Assembly (NCBI GenBank): GCA_963831155.1 | Contig: CAWHOY010000008.1 | Span: forward strand, 372,001-436,000 | Source: CAVRXQ01 sp963831155 | Lineage (GTDB): Bacteria; Actinomycetota; Acidimicrobiia; Acidimicrobiales; Bog-793 | DNA: 64,000 nucleotides | Direction of reading: 5' to 3' | Notes under the pieces: model-generated | What the model was told of the DNA's origin: nothing | The model's database searches: none | What the model saw: the letters and a program-made list of their open reading frames with translations, nothing else | In this document: positions 8,991 through 16,861 of the stretch, piece by piece | Layout of the letters: the number at the start of each line of letters is the position of its first letter | Numbering within the stretch: position 1 is the stretch's first letter | Made by a program: the position numbers and the translations under genes

Positions 8991-9475
8991 AGCTCCACGA
9001 ACTCGCCCCTCCGGAAGGGGCGCACCGACCGCGACGTCGCGTCGCGCGCGGCACGGGCGGCAAGGGCGGAAAGACCGCCGGGCGCGGCACGAAGGGTCAG
9101 CTCGCCCGCAACACCGTGAATGCCGGCTTCGAAGGTGGCCAGTTGCCGCTCACCCAGCGCATCCCGAAGCTGCGCGGCTTTCAGAACCCGTTCCGCATCT
9201 CCTACCAGGTCGTCAACCTCGACGATTTGGAGGCGCTCGGTGCAGACTCCGTCGACCCCGAGAGCCTCCGTCGCGCCGGCCTGTTGCACGAAAAAAGCCT
9301 CGTGAAGGTGCTCGGCCGGGGCGAACTCACCCGGGCGGTCGCCGTCGAGGCGCACGCTTTTTCGAAGTCGGCCGCTGACGCGATCACCGCGGCCGGAGGA
9401 TCAGCGACGGTCGTCCCCCGCCCGAGGGGAGACCGCAGGCCGCCGGCGCGGGGCAACGCGCTGGCGAACCGGTAA
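8987..9475 (+). CDS. rplO: 50S ribosomal protein L15
   Basis: L15 is a late-assembly protein in the heart of the 50S. The glycine-rich RNA-binding start (ARGTGGKGGKTAGRGTKGQ), FEGGQLPLTQRIPKLRGF and the C-terminal VEAHAFSKSAADAITAAGGSATVV are typical. The product has 162 residues with a basic tail. An 84-base spacer without a gene follows before secY. Confidence 0.96.
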   Translation: MKLHELAPPEGAHRPRRRVARGTGGKGGKTAGRGTKGQLARNTVNAGFEGGQLPLTQRIPKLRGFQNPFRISYQVVNLDDLEALGADSVDPESLRRAGLLHEKSLVKVLGRGELTRAVAVEAHAFSKSAADAITAAGGSATVVPRPRGDRRPPARGNALANR

Positions 9476-9559
9476 GGATCATCCGGTGCCCGAGCGCCGA
9501 AACGCCGAGAATGGCGTGAACGGGCCGGTGGGATCTCGTTTCCTGCGAGAGGGACATTC

Positions 9560-10855
9560 GTGCTCGGAAGTCTGAAGAACATCGTCCGTGTCGCGGACCT
9601 GCGCAACAAGGTCCTCTTCACGCTGCTCATCATCGCCATCTACCAATTCGGCGCAAACATCCCCGTGCCGGGCGTGAGCTTCAAGGCGATCCGTTCGATC
9701 TCCAACGCCTCGAAGGGCCAGGGCCTGCTCGGCTTTTTGAACCTTTTCTCCGGCGGCGCACTGGCGCGTGCCGCGGTGTTGGGGCTCGGGATCATGCCCT
9801 ACATCACGTCGTCGATCATCATCCAGCTATTGACGACGGTCATCCCGAAGTTTGCCGAATGGCGCGACCAGGGCGCGGTCGGACAGCGCAAGCTCACCCA
9901 GGCGACGCGCTATCTGACCGTCGGCCTCGCGCTGATGCAGTCGTCCGGTCTCGTCTTCTTGTTGCATTCTGGTGAGCTCTTGTCAGGAAGCGCGTCGAGC
10001 TCGGTCGATCTGATCCCGGACTTCTCGGCGCTGCACGTGCTGTTCATCATCTTGACCTTCACCGCCGGCACGGCATTTGTGATGTGGCTCGGCGAGCTCA
10101 TCACCCAGCGCGGAATCGGCCAGGGGATGTCGATCATCATCTTCGCCAACGTCGTCGCGACGTTGCCGTTGGACGTCGATCTGATCAAGGCAGACAAGTC
10201 GTGGGCGGGACTCGCGATCATCGGCATCGTCTGCGTCGCGTTGCTGGTGGCGATCGTCTTCGTCGAACTCGGCCAGCGCCGCATTCCCGTCACTTTCGCC
10301 CGGCGGGTTCAGGGGCGTCGCATGTACGGCGGCCAGAGCACCTACATCCCGTTGAAGGTGAACCAGGCGGGCGTGATCCCGATCATTTTCGCCAGCTCGC
10401 TTTTGTACATCCCGGTTCTGATCTCGACCGTGCTGCCGTGGCAGGGCGTGCGCACCTGGATCAACTCCAACTTGGTCAACCCGATCGGCGGCGTGTACCT
10501 GATCCTTTACGGGTTGTTCATCGTCGCCTTCACGTTCTTCTACGTGCAGGTGAGCTTCGACCCGATCCAGCAGGCCGATCAGATCCGCAAGCAGGGCGGC
10601 TACATCCCCGGCATCCGTCCGGGACCGCCGACGGAGACGTACCTGTCGAAGATCCTCAACCGCATCACGCTTCCGGGCTCGCTTTTCCTGGCGTTCGTCG
10701 CGCTCACCCCTTCGGCGATCCTGGCGGCGTGGCACATCACTGGGATCCCGTTCTTCGGGACGACGCTTTTGATCAGCGTCGGCGTCGCGCTGCAGACGAA
10801 CCAGCAGATCAACTCCCAGCTCACGATGCGTAACTACGAGGGCTACCTCGCGTAG
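9560..10855 (+). CDS. secY: Protein translocase channel subunit SecY
   Basis: SecY forms the membrane channel through which pre-proteins are exported by SecA or inserted co-translationally. The 431-residue product has the ten hydrophobic segments expected. It carries the plug region after PVPGV, LGIMPYITSSIIIQLLT, QRGIGQGMSIIIFANV, and the cytoplasmic FGGQ/RMYGGQSTYIPLKVNQAGVIPIIFA and RPGPPTETYL loops. GTG 9560 follows a GAGAGGG ribosome-binding site. The stop overlaps adk by one base, the common secY-adk-map arrangement. Confidence 0.97.
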   Translation: MLGSLKNIVRVADLRNKVLFTLLIIAIYQFGANIPVPGVSFKAIRSISNASKGQGLLGFLNLFSGGALARAAVLGLGIMPYITSSIIIQLLTTVIPKFAEWRDQGAVGQRKLTQATRYLTVGLALMQSSGLVFLLHSGELLSGSASSSVDLIPDFSALHVLFIILTFTAGTAFVMWLGELITQRGIGQGMSIIIFANVVATLPLDVDLIKADKSWAGLAIIGIVCVALLVAIVFVELGQRRIPVTFARRVQGRRMYGGQSTYIPLKVNQAGVIPIIFASSLLYIPVLISTVLPWQGVRTWINSNLVNPIGGVYLILYGLFIVAFTFFYVQVSFDPIQQADQIRKQGGYIPGIRPGPPTETYLSKILNRITLPGSLFLAFVALTPSAILAAWHITGIPFFGTTLLISVGVALQTNQQINSQLTMRNYEGYLA

Positions 10856-11535
10856 TGATCCCCGGCGCGCGACTGATCGTCCTCGGCAAGCAGGGCGCCG
10901 GCAAAGGAACCCAGTGCGAGAGAATCTCGCACCACTATGCGATCGCTCACATCTCTACGGGCGACATGCTGCGCGCCGCGGTGAAAGAGGCGTCGCCGCT
11001 CGGCCTGCAGGTGCAAGCGGCGATGGACCGCGGCGAGCTGATCTCGGACGACATCGTCTTGGAGATGGTCGCCCAGAGACTGACCGTCGACGACACGCGC
11101 GATCGCGGCTTTGTCTTCGACGGTTTCCCGCGCACGGTGAACCAGGCCGACCGCTTGGACAAAATCCTCGAGCCGCTGGAGCTCGATCTGGTGATCAACC
11201 TGGTCGTGCCGACGAACCTCGTTTTGCGACGGCTCGCCGGTCGCAGAGCGTGCTCGGTGTGCGGGACGAACTACTCGGTGACGTCACCGCCGAGGACCGA
11301 CTGGATCTGCGACGTCTGCGGTGGCGAGGTCGTGCAACGCGAGGATGACACCGAAGATGCGATCCGCCGGCGGCTCGACCTGTACGACAAGGAGACGGCC
11401 CCGCTGATCGCGCGATATCGCAAGGTCGGTAAACTCGTTTCTGTCCAAGGAACGGGAACTCCTGACGACGTCACGAACCGATTGATCTCCCTGATCGACG
11501 CGCGCGTCGGAGAGAACCTGGAGGCACGCGCGTGA
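10855..11535 (+). CDS. adk: Adenylate kinase, zinc-LID type
   Basis: Adenylate kinase interconverts ATP + AMP and 2 ADP. The P-loop GKQGAGKGTQ lies near residue 10, ISTGDMLRA and the FDGFPRTVNQA AMP-binding part follow, and the LID (about residues 128-165) carries two CxxC pairs (CSVC and CDVC), indicating a structural zinc. The 226 residues fit the long bacterial form. The start is GTG, overlapping the secY stop by one base. Confidence 0.96.
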   Translation: MIPGARLIVLGKQGAGKGTQCERISHHYAIAHISTGDMLRAAVKEASPLGLQVQAAMDRGELISDDIVLEMVAQRLTVDDTRDRGFVFDGFPRTVNQADRLDKILEPLELDLVINLVVPTNLVLRRLAGRRACSVCGTNYSVTSPPRTDWICDVCGGEVVQREDDTEDAIRRRLDLYDKETAPLIARYRKVGKLVSVQGTGTPDDVTNRLISLIDARVGENLEARA

Positions 11536-12278
11536 TCCGCACGAAAGACGAAATCGCGAAGATGCGACGCGCCGGCAGGGTCGTCGCCGAGATCCACGAG
11601 AAGACGCGCGCCGCGATCGCTCCCGGAGTGACGACAGAAGAGCTCGACAACGTCGCGCGCGAAGTACTCGAGGCGCGCGGCGCACGCTCGAATTTCTTGA
11701 ACTACCACGGCTTCCCGGCGACGATCTGCACGTCGCCGAACAACATGATCGTCCACGGCATTCCCGGGTCGTACGTGCTGAAAGATGGCGACATCATCTC
11801 GGTCGACTGCGGGGCGATCGTCGAGGGCTACCACGGCGACGCGGCGTATACCGCGCCGGTGGGGGAGATCTCTGAGCTCGCGCGTCGGCTCATCGAGGTC
11901 ACCGAACGCTCGTTGTGGGCGGGGATCGCCGAGATGTACGAAGGAAAGCGCCTGCACGATATCGGTGCCGCCGTGCAGCGCATCGCCGAGTCCGCCGGAT
12001 TCTCGGTTGTGCGCCGCTACGTCGGACACGGCATCGGTACCGCGATGCACGAGGAGCCGCAGTTGCCGAATTACTGGCCGGGGAACCCGGGCCCGAAGCT
12101 GAAGGTCGGGAACGTCTTCGCTGTCGAGCCAATGGTCAACGTCGGCGGGCCCGACACGATCGAGCTCGACGACGGCTGGTCGGTGATCACCGCCGACGGC
12201 AGCCTTTCTGCGCACTTCGAGCACACGATCGCCGTCACCGTCGACGGACCCGAGGTGCTCACCGTCCCGACACACTGA
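11532..12278 (+). CDS. map: Type I methionine aminopeptidase
   Basis: This enzyme removes the initiator methionine from new proteins. The 248-residue single-domain protein has the five-ligand dimetal site motifs: ISVDCGAIVEGYHGDAAYT (two Asp), RRYVGHGIGTAMHEEPQ (His), NVFAVEPMV (Glu) and a C-terminal FEHTIAVT (Glu). The start is GTG, four bases inside adk. In most bacteria infA follows directly; here four minus-strand genes intervene. Confidence 0.96.
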   Translation: MIRTKDEIAKMRRAGRVVAEIHEKTRAAIAPGVTTEELDNVAREVLEARGARSNFLNYHGFPATICTSPNNMIVHGIPGSYVLKDGDIISVDCGAIVEGYHGDAAYTAPVGEISELARRLIEVTERSLWAGIAEMYEGKRLHDIGAAVQRIAESAGFSVVRRYVGHGIGTAMHEEPQLPNYWPGNPGPKLKVGNVFAVEPMVNVGGPDTIELDDGWSVITADGSLSAHFEHTIAVTVDGPEVLTVPTH

Positions 12279-12301
12279 GCAGTACCGAGTTCTGCCGGGC
12301 G

Positions 12302-12328
12302 GGAGACCCCGAGCGGTCCCGGGTCTCC
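12302..12328. terminator. Hairpin between convergent genes (possible terminator)
   Basis: Eight-base inverted arms, GGAGACCC at 12302-12309 and GGGTCTCC at 12321-12328, enclose an 11-base loop. It lies 24 bases after the map stop and before the end of the convergent gene at 12416. There is no T run on either side, so intrinsic termination is only a suggestion. Confidence 0.4.
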
Positions 12329-12415
12329 AGGTTGCGAGGCTCCCCTGTCCCGCCGGTCGGGTCTTCCGCGGCTCTCGATCCGCGGTTCAGGTGCGTCGAG
12401 AGAAAGCATGAGGGC

Positions 12416-12889
12416 TCATCGGTCTCGCCAGACAGTGTGCACGGGCGCTGGATCGCCGTGGCCAGTGGTCTGGGTGAGCATCGCACGACCCAAGTGAAAT
12501 TCGAAGAGCTGATGGTCGTCTGCCGGGCGCGGGACCGCGAACTGGACGCGTTCGTCCACGAACTGCTGGCCGAGTTGTTCTCGAATCCGAGCGTCGGAAA
12601 CGTGGCGAGCAGTGCCGCTCAGATAGAAGGCATCTTCGTTGTCTTCGAAGGGAAACGTGTGCAAGGCATATCTCCCGTCGCGGAGAAGGTCCCGTTGCTT
12701 CGGCGACGGAATGATGAAGGCGTACAGCCCAGTGTGGTTGAGGAGAGGGCACATCGGATGAAGTCGCGGACCACCGTCCGGTCGCACCGTACCGAGGAAC
12801 GCGAGGCCAATTCCGAAGTGGTACAGCAACTCTGTTCCCCGGCGAGCGAGATCCGGCTGTTGGTCCCGGAATTCGATCCATGAGATCAC
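12416..12889 (-). CDS. Pyridoxamine 5'-phosphate oxidase-family protein
   Basis: A 157-residue protein with the split-barrel flavin-binding fold of the PPOX family. Diagnostic parts are the first strands GIGLAFLGTVRPDGGPRLHPMCPLL, the AFIIPSPKQRDLLRDGRYALHTFP region that contacts the cofactor phosphate, and FYLSGTARHVSD. Such actinobacterial proteins bind FMN, F420 or haem; nothing here settles which. The start is GTG. It is convergent with map and begins an opposite-strand block. The substrate is unknown. Confidence 0.75.
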   Translation of the reverse strand: MISWIEFRDQQPDLARRGTELLYHFGIGLAFLGTVRPDGGPRLHPMCPLLNHTGLYAFIIPSPKQRDLLRDGRYALHTFPFEDNEDAFYLSGTARHVSDARIREQLGQQFVDERVQFAVPRPADDHQLFEFHLGRAMLTQTTGHGDPAPVHTVWRDR

Positions 12890-12940
12890 GTCGATGAGAC
12901 TGGCAAATTTCGACCCGGCGCGTCAACGAGGTCGGCAGTG

Positions 12941-13207
12941 TCACCGGGCGGTTTCTCGATGAAGCTCGTTGCGCACCCGCTGCAGGAATTCGGCGCGTTC
13001 GGCTTGGTTCGTGATCTTCAATCGCTCGAATGCTCCGCCGAACTTGACATCAACATAGAACTCATCGGCTTCGGCGTGGAAATGAACGAACGCTCGGGTC
13101 CCTCGTGAGAAGTAACCCCGCCTGCGCTCTCGCAATCCCGGCATGGAGCGCAGCCCGTCAAGCAGATCCTCGATGTGATCAAGGTCCTCTTCGGTCGCAT
13201 GCCGCAC
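12941..13207 (-). CDS. Small conserved-looking protein of unknown function
   Basis: An 88-residue protein starting at GTG. An N-terminal acidic helix (EEDLDHIEDLLDGLRSMPGL) is followed by RRGYFSRGTRAFVHFHAEADEFYVDVKF. The FVHFH...FYVDVKF pattern recalls short actinobacterial proteins of unknown role in which a F/LHFHED-type motif precedes a strand. No catalytic motif or membrane segment is visible. It lies 51 bases upstream of the PPOX gene on the same strand, so the two may be co-transcribed. I do not assign a function. Confidence 0.6.
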   Translation of the reverse strand: MRHATEEDLDHIEDLLDGLRSMPGLRERRRGYFSRGTRAFVHFHAEADEFYVDVKFGGAFERLKITNQAERAEFLQRVRNELHRETAR

Positions 13208-13439
13208 TCATCGAGCATGACGTGGGGCTTGAATCGGTTGCAAGCGTCTAGCTGCAACGTGGAATCCAAACGGCCCTTTCCGGCGCGAGAGCTCGCAGGT
13301 GTGGTGAACAACCCCTACATCGACTGGGCCGTGTAGTTAACCCAACTCCCAATCCGTACGTTTGCTCATCACTGCTCGACGAGCAGTTCAGGGTCCCCCG
13401 TCGAAGGGGTGCCTTCTTCGCTTGAGTCCAGAGGTGAAC
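13208..13439. other. Intergenic segment with two small palindromes
   Basis: No gene is supported here. It holds a short palindrome, CTGCTCGACGAGCAG (13372-13386), and a CCCC/GGGG hairpin near 13395-13409. Both lie just 3' of the minus-strand coiled-coil gene and might help end its transcript. Confidence 0.4.
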
Positions 13440-13817
13440 TCAGAGCTTGAAGTCGCCCGCCGGCGGCGCGTCGCCGCTCGACGCGTCGCCGCTCGACGAG
13501 CCACCACTCGACGAGCCACCACTCGACGAGCCACCACTCGACGAATCGTCGCCCGGTGACGCGTCCATTGGCGCACTTCCGTGTTCCTGCTCCCATTTAG
13601 CGATCTCGTCGTAGAGGCGCTCGATGTCTGCCGAGTTCGCCTGGTCGCCACGGCCCGCGTGATCGGCATAGATCGCCGCGCCGAGGTCGTGGTACAGCGC
13701 GTCAAGTTGGCGGCGTGCTTGTACCTCTTCGAGCTTTGCCTGACCGGCCCGGCCCGCTTCTTGCGCCTTCTGGGCGACCTGGGCGGCCTGCTGCTTCATC
13801 TTGTCCAAGAGCGCCAT
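13440..13817 (-). CDS. Small coiled-coil protein with Ser/Gly repeat tail
   Basis: A 125-residue hydrophilic protein of unknown function. Residues 1-80 are mostly predicted helix (LLDKMKQQAAQVAQKAQEAG, LEEVQARRQLDALYHDLGAAIYA, ADIERLYDEIAKWEQEHG), as in small actinobacterial proteins beside AIM24-like genes. Residues 86-125 are low complexity, mostly SSSGG units coded by 15-base tandem repeats, ending GDAPPAGDFKL. There is no signal peptide. It is 53 bases downstream of the AIM24-like gene on the same strand, so the two are probably an operon. Confidence 0.7.
   Translation of the reverse strand: MALLDKMKQQAAQVAQKAQEAGRAGQAKLEEVQARRQLDALYHDLGAAIYADHAGRGDQANSADIERLYDEIAKWEQEHGSAPMDASPGDDSSSGGSSSGGSSSGGSSSGDASSGDAPPAGDFKL
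13471..13545 (-). repeat. 15-base in-frame tandem repeat, five units
   Basis: Five consecutive 15-base units share the core CTCGACG. The last three read CCACCACTCGACGAG on the plus strand, with one end change; the first two read TCGCCGCTCGACGCG/G. Each unit adds five residues (Ser, Ser, Gly, Gly or Asp, Ser) to the tail of the gene it lies in. The number may vary between strains by slippage. Confidence 0.85.
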
Positions 13818-13870
13818 CGCGCCTCCTTCTTCTCAGTTGACCTCTGTCGTAGGGAACGGCTCGGCTGCGA

Positions 13871-14662
13871 TCAGCGGCCGAGGACCGCGCCGGCGAGCCC
13901 GGCGCGCGATCGGTCGTCTTGTTTCTCTTCCTGCTCGTACTGACGGTGGATCGTCGTCTGCAACAGCACCGGGCCGTCACCTTCCAAGGTAATGAGATTG
14001 ATTCCGCCGCCTCCGAACAGCGCTGCCATCGCCAGCTGACCGCCGGCCGGCGCGACCCGTTCGGTCGAGAAATGCAGGGCATCAGAAAAGGCGACCAGCG
14101 CTCCGACGTGGATCTGGAGCTTTCCCCCGTATGCGGCGGGGTTGAGCTCGACGATCGTGCCCCCGCCGCCGACGACGAGCGTCCCTTGGCCCTGGAAGTG
14201 CTCGAGGATGAAGCCTTCGCGTGCCCGCACCCCGAGCATGAGACCGGTGAAGTCGATGTCAAACGCCACGGTCCCTTCGGCGCAGACGAACGCCCGGCTC
14301 TCCGCGTACCAGCCCGATGAGCCATCAAGCTCCAGGACGTGGATCTGGCCCGGCTGTTCGCCGGAGAAGGCGACGAGCCCGGAGCCGCCCGAAGTCCGGA
14401 ACCACTGGAAGGCGAGGCTCTGTCCCGAGAGGGCGCGCTTTCCGACCTCGACGGCGGTGGCGAGGGCTCCAGCGAAGACGCCGCCGCCCTTCGCTTTCGC
14501 CTGGTCGCGAGCTCCGCCGGGCGTCGAGAGTCGCGTCTCGATCGTGACGTTCGTCGTCTTCCAGCGGAACTTTGTCGCGTCAGAGAAAAGTTGCTGCTCA
14601 GGCTCGAGCTGGCACGTGACGAGCTGGGCGAACTCACCGCTCAGCTTTTGGGTGACGGTCAT
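13871..14662 (-). CDS. AIM24/TIGR00266-family protein
   Basis: A 263-residue soluble protein of the AIM24 (TIGR00266) beta-sandwich family. Features are the N-terminal TVTQKLSGEFAQLVTCQLEPEQQLFSDATKF, a GGGVFAGALATAVEVGKRALSG helix-like segment, FRTSGGSGLVAFSGEQPGQIHVLELDG, and two glycine-rich parts LVVGGGGTIVELNPAAYGG and AALFGGGGINLITLEGDGPVLLQT. The biochemical role of the family is not known; the mitochondrial member affects inner-membrane organisation. ATG 14662 gives the usual N-terminus; a TTG 19 codons upstream is less likely. It heads the minus-strand block, divergent from infA. Confidence 0.8.
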   Translation of the reverse strand: MTVTQKLSGEFAQLVTCQLEPEQQLFSDATKFRWKTTNVTIETRLSTPGGARDQAKAKGGGVFAGALATAVEVGKRALSGQSLAFQWFRTSGGSGLVAFSGEQPGQIHVLELDGSSGWYAESRAFVCAEGTVAFDIDFTGLMLGVRAREGFILEHFQGQGTLVVGGGGTIVELNPAAYGGKLQIHVGALVAFSDALHFSTERVAPAGGQLAMAALFGGGGINLITLEGDGPVLLQTTIHRQYEQEEKQDDRSRAGLAGAVLGR

Positions 14663-15023
14663 CGTCACCGCCCTTTCTCGTGGCGAGGTCCGCTGACGGC
14701 GCGCGCCGCCCGCGGCCAAACCGTAGGCGAGGAACCGACCCGCTTCTAGGGGATTTCCCCGAGTTCCAGGACGCGCCGTCGGCCTGGCGCACAGCGTCGC
14801 TGACGTGCGCCAAGGGCGCGTCGGCCGTCGCCGCCCGGCTACTGAACCGCTACACTTTTATTGCTTCGGGCCGCCTGGCTCGCGGTTGACCGCGGGCAAC
14901 GGCGGGCAATGTGTGGCCCCAGGGCCGCAATCCGCTGACGGCGAGGGGACACCCTACCGGTCGCTGCGGTGCTGGTCGCGGCCCGCGTATGGAGTCATCA
15001 ACAGTCTCATCGAGGAGGGGAAC
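14663..15023. other. Divergent intergenic region between AIM24-like gene and infA
   Basis: About 360 bases with no supported gene; open frames here are GC-rich noise. It must hold the promoters of both flanking transcripts. Visible items are a perfect 12-base palindrome GGGGATTTCCCC (14749-14760), a -35-like TTGACC (14886-14891) without a convincing -10 behind it, and the AT-richer stretch TACACTTTTATTG near 14851-14863. None is strong enough to call a promoter. Confidence 0.5.
15013..15018 (+). promoter_or_regulatory. Strong Shine-Dalgarno that decides the CTG start of infA
   Basis: AGGAGG, inside GAGGAGGGG, sits five bases before CTG 15024. No ATG, GTG or TTG lies at a suitable distance in the IF1 frame, so this site argues for a rare CTG initiation codon. 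Confidence 0.7.
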
Positions 15024-15248
15024 CTGCCGAAACCGAAAGAGGACGCGATCGTGCTCGAGGGCACGGTCGTCGAGCCGCTCCCGAACGCGATGTTCCGCGT
15101 CGAGCTCGAGAACGGCCACAAGGTGCTCGCCCACAGCTCAGGGAAGATGCGTATGCACCGCATCCGGATCCTTCCCGGCGACCGGGTTCAAGTCGAGATC
15201 ACGCCATACGACTTGAGCCGGGGTCGGATCACCTACCGGTACAAGTGA
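15024..15248 (+). CDS. infA: Translation initiation factor IF-1 (CTG start)
   Basis: IF-1 occupies the ribosomal A site during initiation. From CTG 15024 the product is 74 residues, within one or two residues of the usual length, and reads MPKPKEDAIVLEGTVVEPLP, then NAMFRVELENGHKVLAHSSGK and RIRILPGDRVQVEITPYDLSRGRITYRYK, a standard OB-fold IF-1. The frame is open further upstream but its first ordinary start candidates lie dozens of codons away and would add unrelated sequence. Starting at CTG is inferred from length and the ribosome-binding site; a base error changing ATG or GTG to CTG is the alternative. It begins the alpha-type cluster. Confidence 0.9.
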   Translation: MPKPKEDAIVLEGTVVEPLPNAMFRVELENGHKVLAHSSGKMRMHRIRILPGDRVQVEITPYDLSRGRITYRYK

Positions 15249-15292
15249 GTTCCCAACCGATCGACCGAGTTCGAGAACCAAAGGAAAACGCG

Positions 15293-15406
15293 GTGAAGGT
15301 TCGACCGAGCGTCAAGCCGATGTGTGAAAAGTGCAAGGTCATCCGCCGGCACGGCCGGATCATGGTGATCTGCGACAACCCGCGCCACAAGCAGCGGCAG
15401 GGTTAG
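15293..15406 (+). CDS. rpmJ: 50S ribosomal protein L36
   Basis: The 37-residue zinc-ribbon protein of the 50S. It reads KVRPSVKPMCEKCKVIRRHG, then a segment with Cys and His ligands (CDNPRHKQRQG), so the C-C-C-H zinc site is intact. It starts at GTG 15293 after AAAGGA. It lies between infA and rpsM in the normal order, three bases before rpsM. Confidence 0.93.
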   Translation: MKVRPSVKPMCEKCKVIRRHGRIMVICDNPRHKQRQG

Positions 15407-15409
15407 GAC

Positions 15410-15790
15410 ATGGCCCGCATCTCCGGCGTCGACATCCCGAGAGAGAAGCGACTCGAGATCTCGCTCACCTACATCTATGGCATTGGCCGCACGAAGGCAC
15501 GCGAGATCTGTGGCGCGACCGGCCTAGGCGTCGACACCCGCGTCCGCGACCTCACCGACGACGAAGTGGCCAAGATCCGCACCTACGTCGACGCGAACGT
15601 CAAGGTCGAAGGTGACCTGCGGCGCGACATCGCGCAGGACATCAAGCGGAAGATGGAGATCGGCTCGTACCAGGGCATCCGCCATCGTCGTGGTCTGCCA
15701 GTGCACGGTCAGCGCACGCATACGAACGCCCGCACGCGAAAGGGCCCGAAGAAGACCGTCGCCGGGAAGAAAAAGGTCAGGAAGCACTGA
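15410..15790 (+). CDS. rpsM: 30S ribosomal protein S13
   Basis: S13 (126 residues) bridges to the 50S and contacts P-site tRNA. It has MARISGVDIPREKRLEISLTY, YGIGRTKAREIC, the helix-two-turn-helix region, GIRHRRGLPVHGQRTHTNARTRKGPKKTVAGKKK and a basic end. The stop overlaps the rpsK ATG by one base. Confidence 0.97.
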   Translation: MARISGVDIPREKRLEISLTYIYGIGRTKAREICGATGLGVDTRVRDLTDDEVAKIRTYVDANVKVEGDLRRDIAQDIKRKMEIGSYQGIRHRRGLPVHGQRTHTNARTRKGPKKTVAGKKKVRKH

Positions 15791-16191
15791 TGCCGCCACA
15801 GAAGAAGCCGGGCGGCCGCCGGCCCCGAAAGCGCGAGAAGAAGAATGTCGCGCACGGCGTCGCGCACATCAAGAGCTCGTTCAACAACACGATCGTCGCC
15901 ATCTCCGATCTCGAGGGGAACGTCATCGCCTGGGCGTCTGCGGGCAACGTTGGCTTCAAGGGATCACGCAAGTCGACGCCGTTCGCCGCGCAGATGGCCG
16001 CCGAGCAGTGCGCACGCCGGGCGATGGAGCACGGTGTGCGCCGCGTCGACGTGATGGTGCGCGGCCCGGGTTCGGGCCGGGAAACCGCGATCCGCTCGAT
16101 CGCCGCGACCGGTATCGAGGTCACCGGGATCAAAGACGTCACGCCCATTCCCCACAACGGCTGCCGCCCCAAAAAGCGGCGCCGCGTCTAG
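15790..16191 (+). CDS. rpsK: 30S ribosomal protein S11
   Basis: S11 (133 residues) forms the platform near the E-site mRNA. Motifs are GVAHIKSSFNNTIVAISDLEGNVIAWASAGNVGFKGSRKSTPFAAQ-like stretches, then VMVRGPGSGRETAIRSI and DVTPIPHNGCRPKKRRRV, the invariant end. The N-terminus is basic (PPQKKPGGRRPRKREKKN). Confidence 0.97.
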   Translation: MPPQKKPGGRRPRKREKKNVAHGVAHIKSSFNNTIVAISDLEGNVIAWASAGNVGFKGSRKSTPFAAQMAAEQCARRAMEHGVRRVDVMVRGPGSGRETAIRSIAATGIEVTGIKDVTPIPHNGCRPKKRRRV

Positions 16192-16203
16192 GAGGTCGAT
16201 TTC

Positions 16204-16830
16204 ATGGCCCGCTACACGGGGCCGGCGTGCCGTCTGTGCCGCCGAGAGAAAGTGAAGCTGTTCTTGAAAGGGCCGAAGTGCGACAGCCCCCAGTGCCCGA
16301 TCGAACGGCGCCCGTACCCGCCGGGTGAGCACGGCCGCGACCGCATGCGGCAGGGATCGGAGTACTTGGCCCAGCTGCGCGAGAAGCAGAAGGCGCGCCG
16401 TATCTACGGCGTGCTCGAGCGCCAGTTCCGAAACCTCTACGAGGAGGCGAACCGCCAATCGGGCATCACCGGTGAGAACCTGCTGCGGATGTTGGAGACG
16501 CGTCTCGACAACGTCGTCTTCCGCGCGAAGTGGGGCGCAAGCCGTGCGCAATCGCGCCAGTTCGTCTCGCACGGTCTTGTCACGGTGAACGGCCAGCGGG
16601 TGACGATCCCGAGCTTTCGCGTACGCGTCGGTGACGTCGTCACGCTGGCGAACCGCGCGCAAGACGACGTGACGATCCGCCAGAACCTCGACCTGATCGA
16701 TCGTCCCATCCCCGGCTGGATCGAAGCCGACGAGTCGGGACGCTCGCTCACCATCCGCGCGCTTCCCGAACGCGCCCAGATCGACACCCAGGTGCGCGAG
16801 CAGCTGATCGTCGAGTTGTACTCGAAGTAA
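16204..16830 (+). CDS. rpsD: 30S ribosomal protein S4, zinc form
   Basis: S4 initiates 30S assembly. At 208 residues it has family length. The N-terminal region keeps four cysteines (CRLC, then C...C in KCDSPQC), marking the zinc-containing form. The S4 RNA-binding domain is about residues 95-160 (RLDNVVFRAKWGASRAQSRQFVSHGLVTVNG). An AGGAGG precedes the ATG. It sits between rpsK and rpoA as usual. Confidence 0.97.
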   Translation: MARYTGPACRLCRREKVKLFLKGPKCDSPQCPIERRPYPPGEHGRDRMRQGSEYLAQLREKQKARRIYGVLERQFRNLYEEANRQSGITGENLLRMLETRLDNVVFRAKWGASRAQSRQFVSHGLVTVNGQRVTIPSFRVRVGDVVTLANRAQDDVTIRQNLDLIDRPIPGWIEADESGRSLTIRALPERAQIDTQVREQLIVELYSK

Positions 16831-16861
16831 CCGTCCGCCCGAATTACAGGAGTCCCCAGTC

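Noticed and set aside
13471..13545. Short direct repeats that might suggest a CRISPR array
   Set aside because: Units are contiguous with no spacers and lie in frame in a gene; this is a coding minisatellite.
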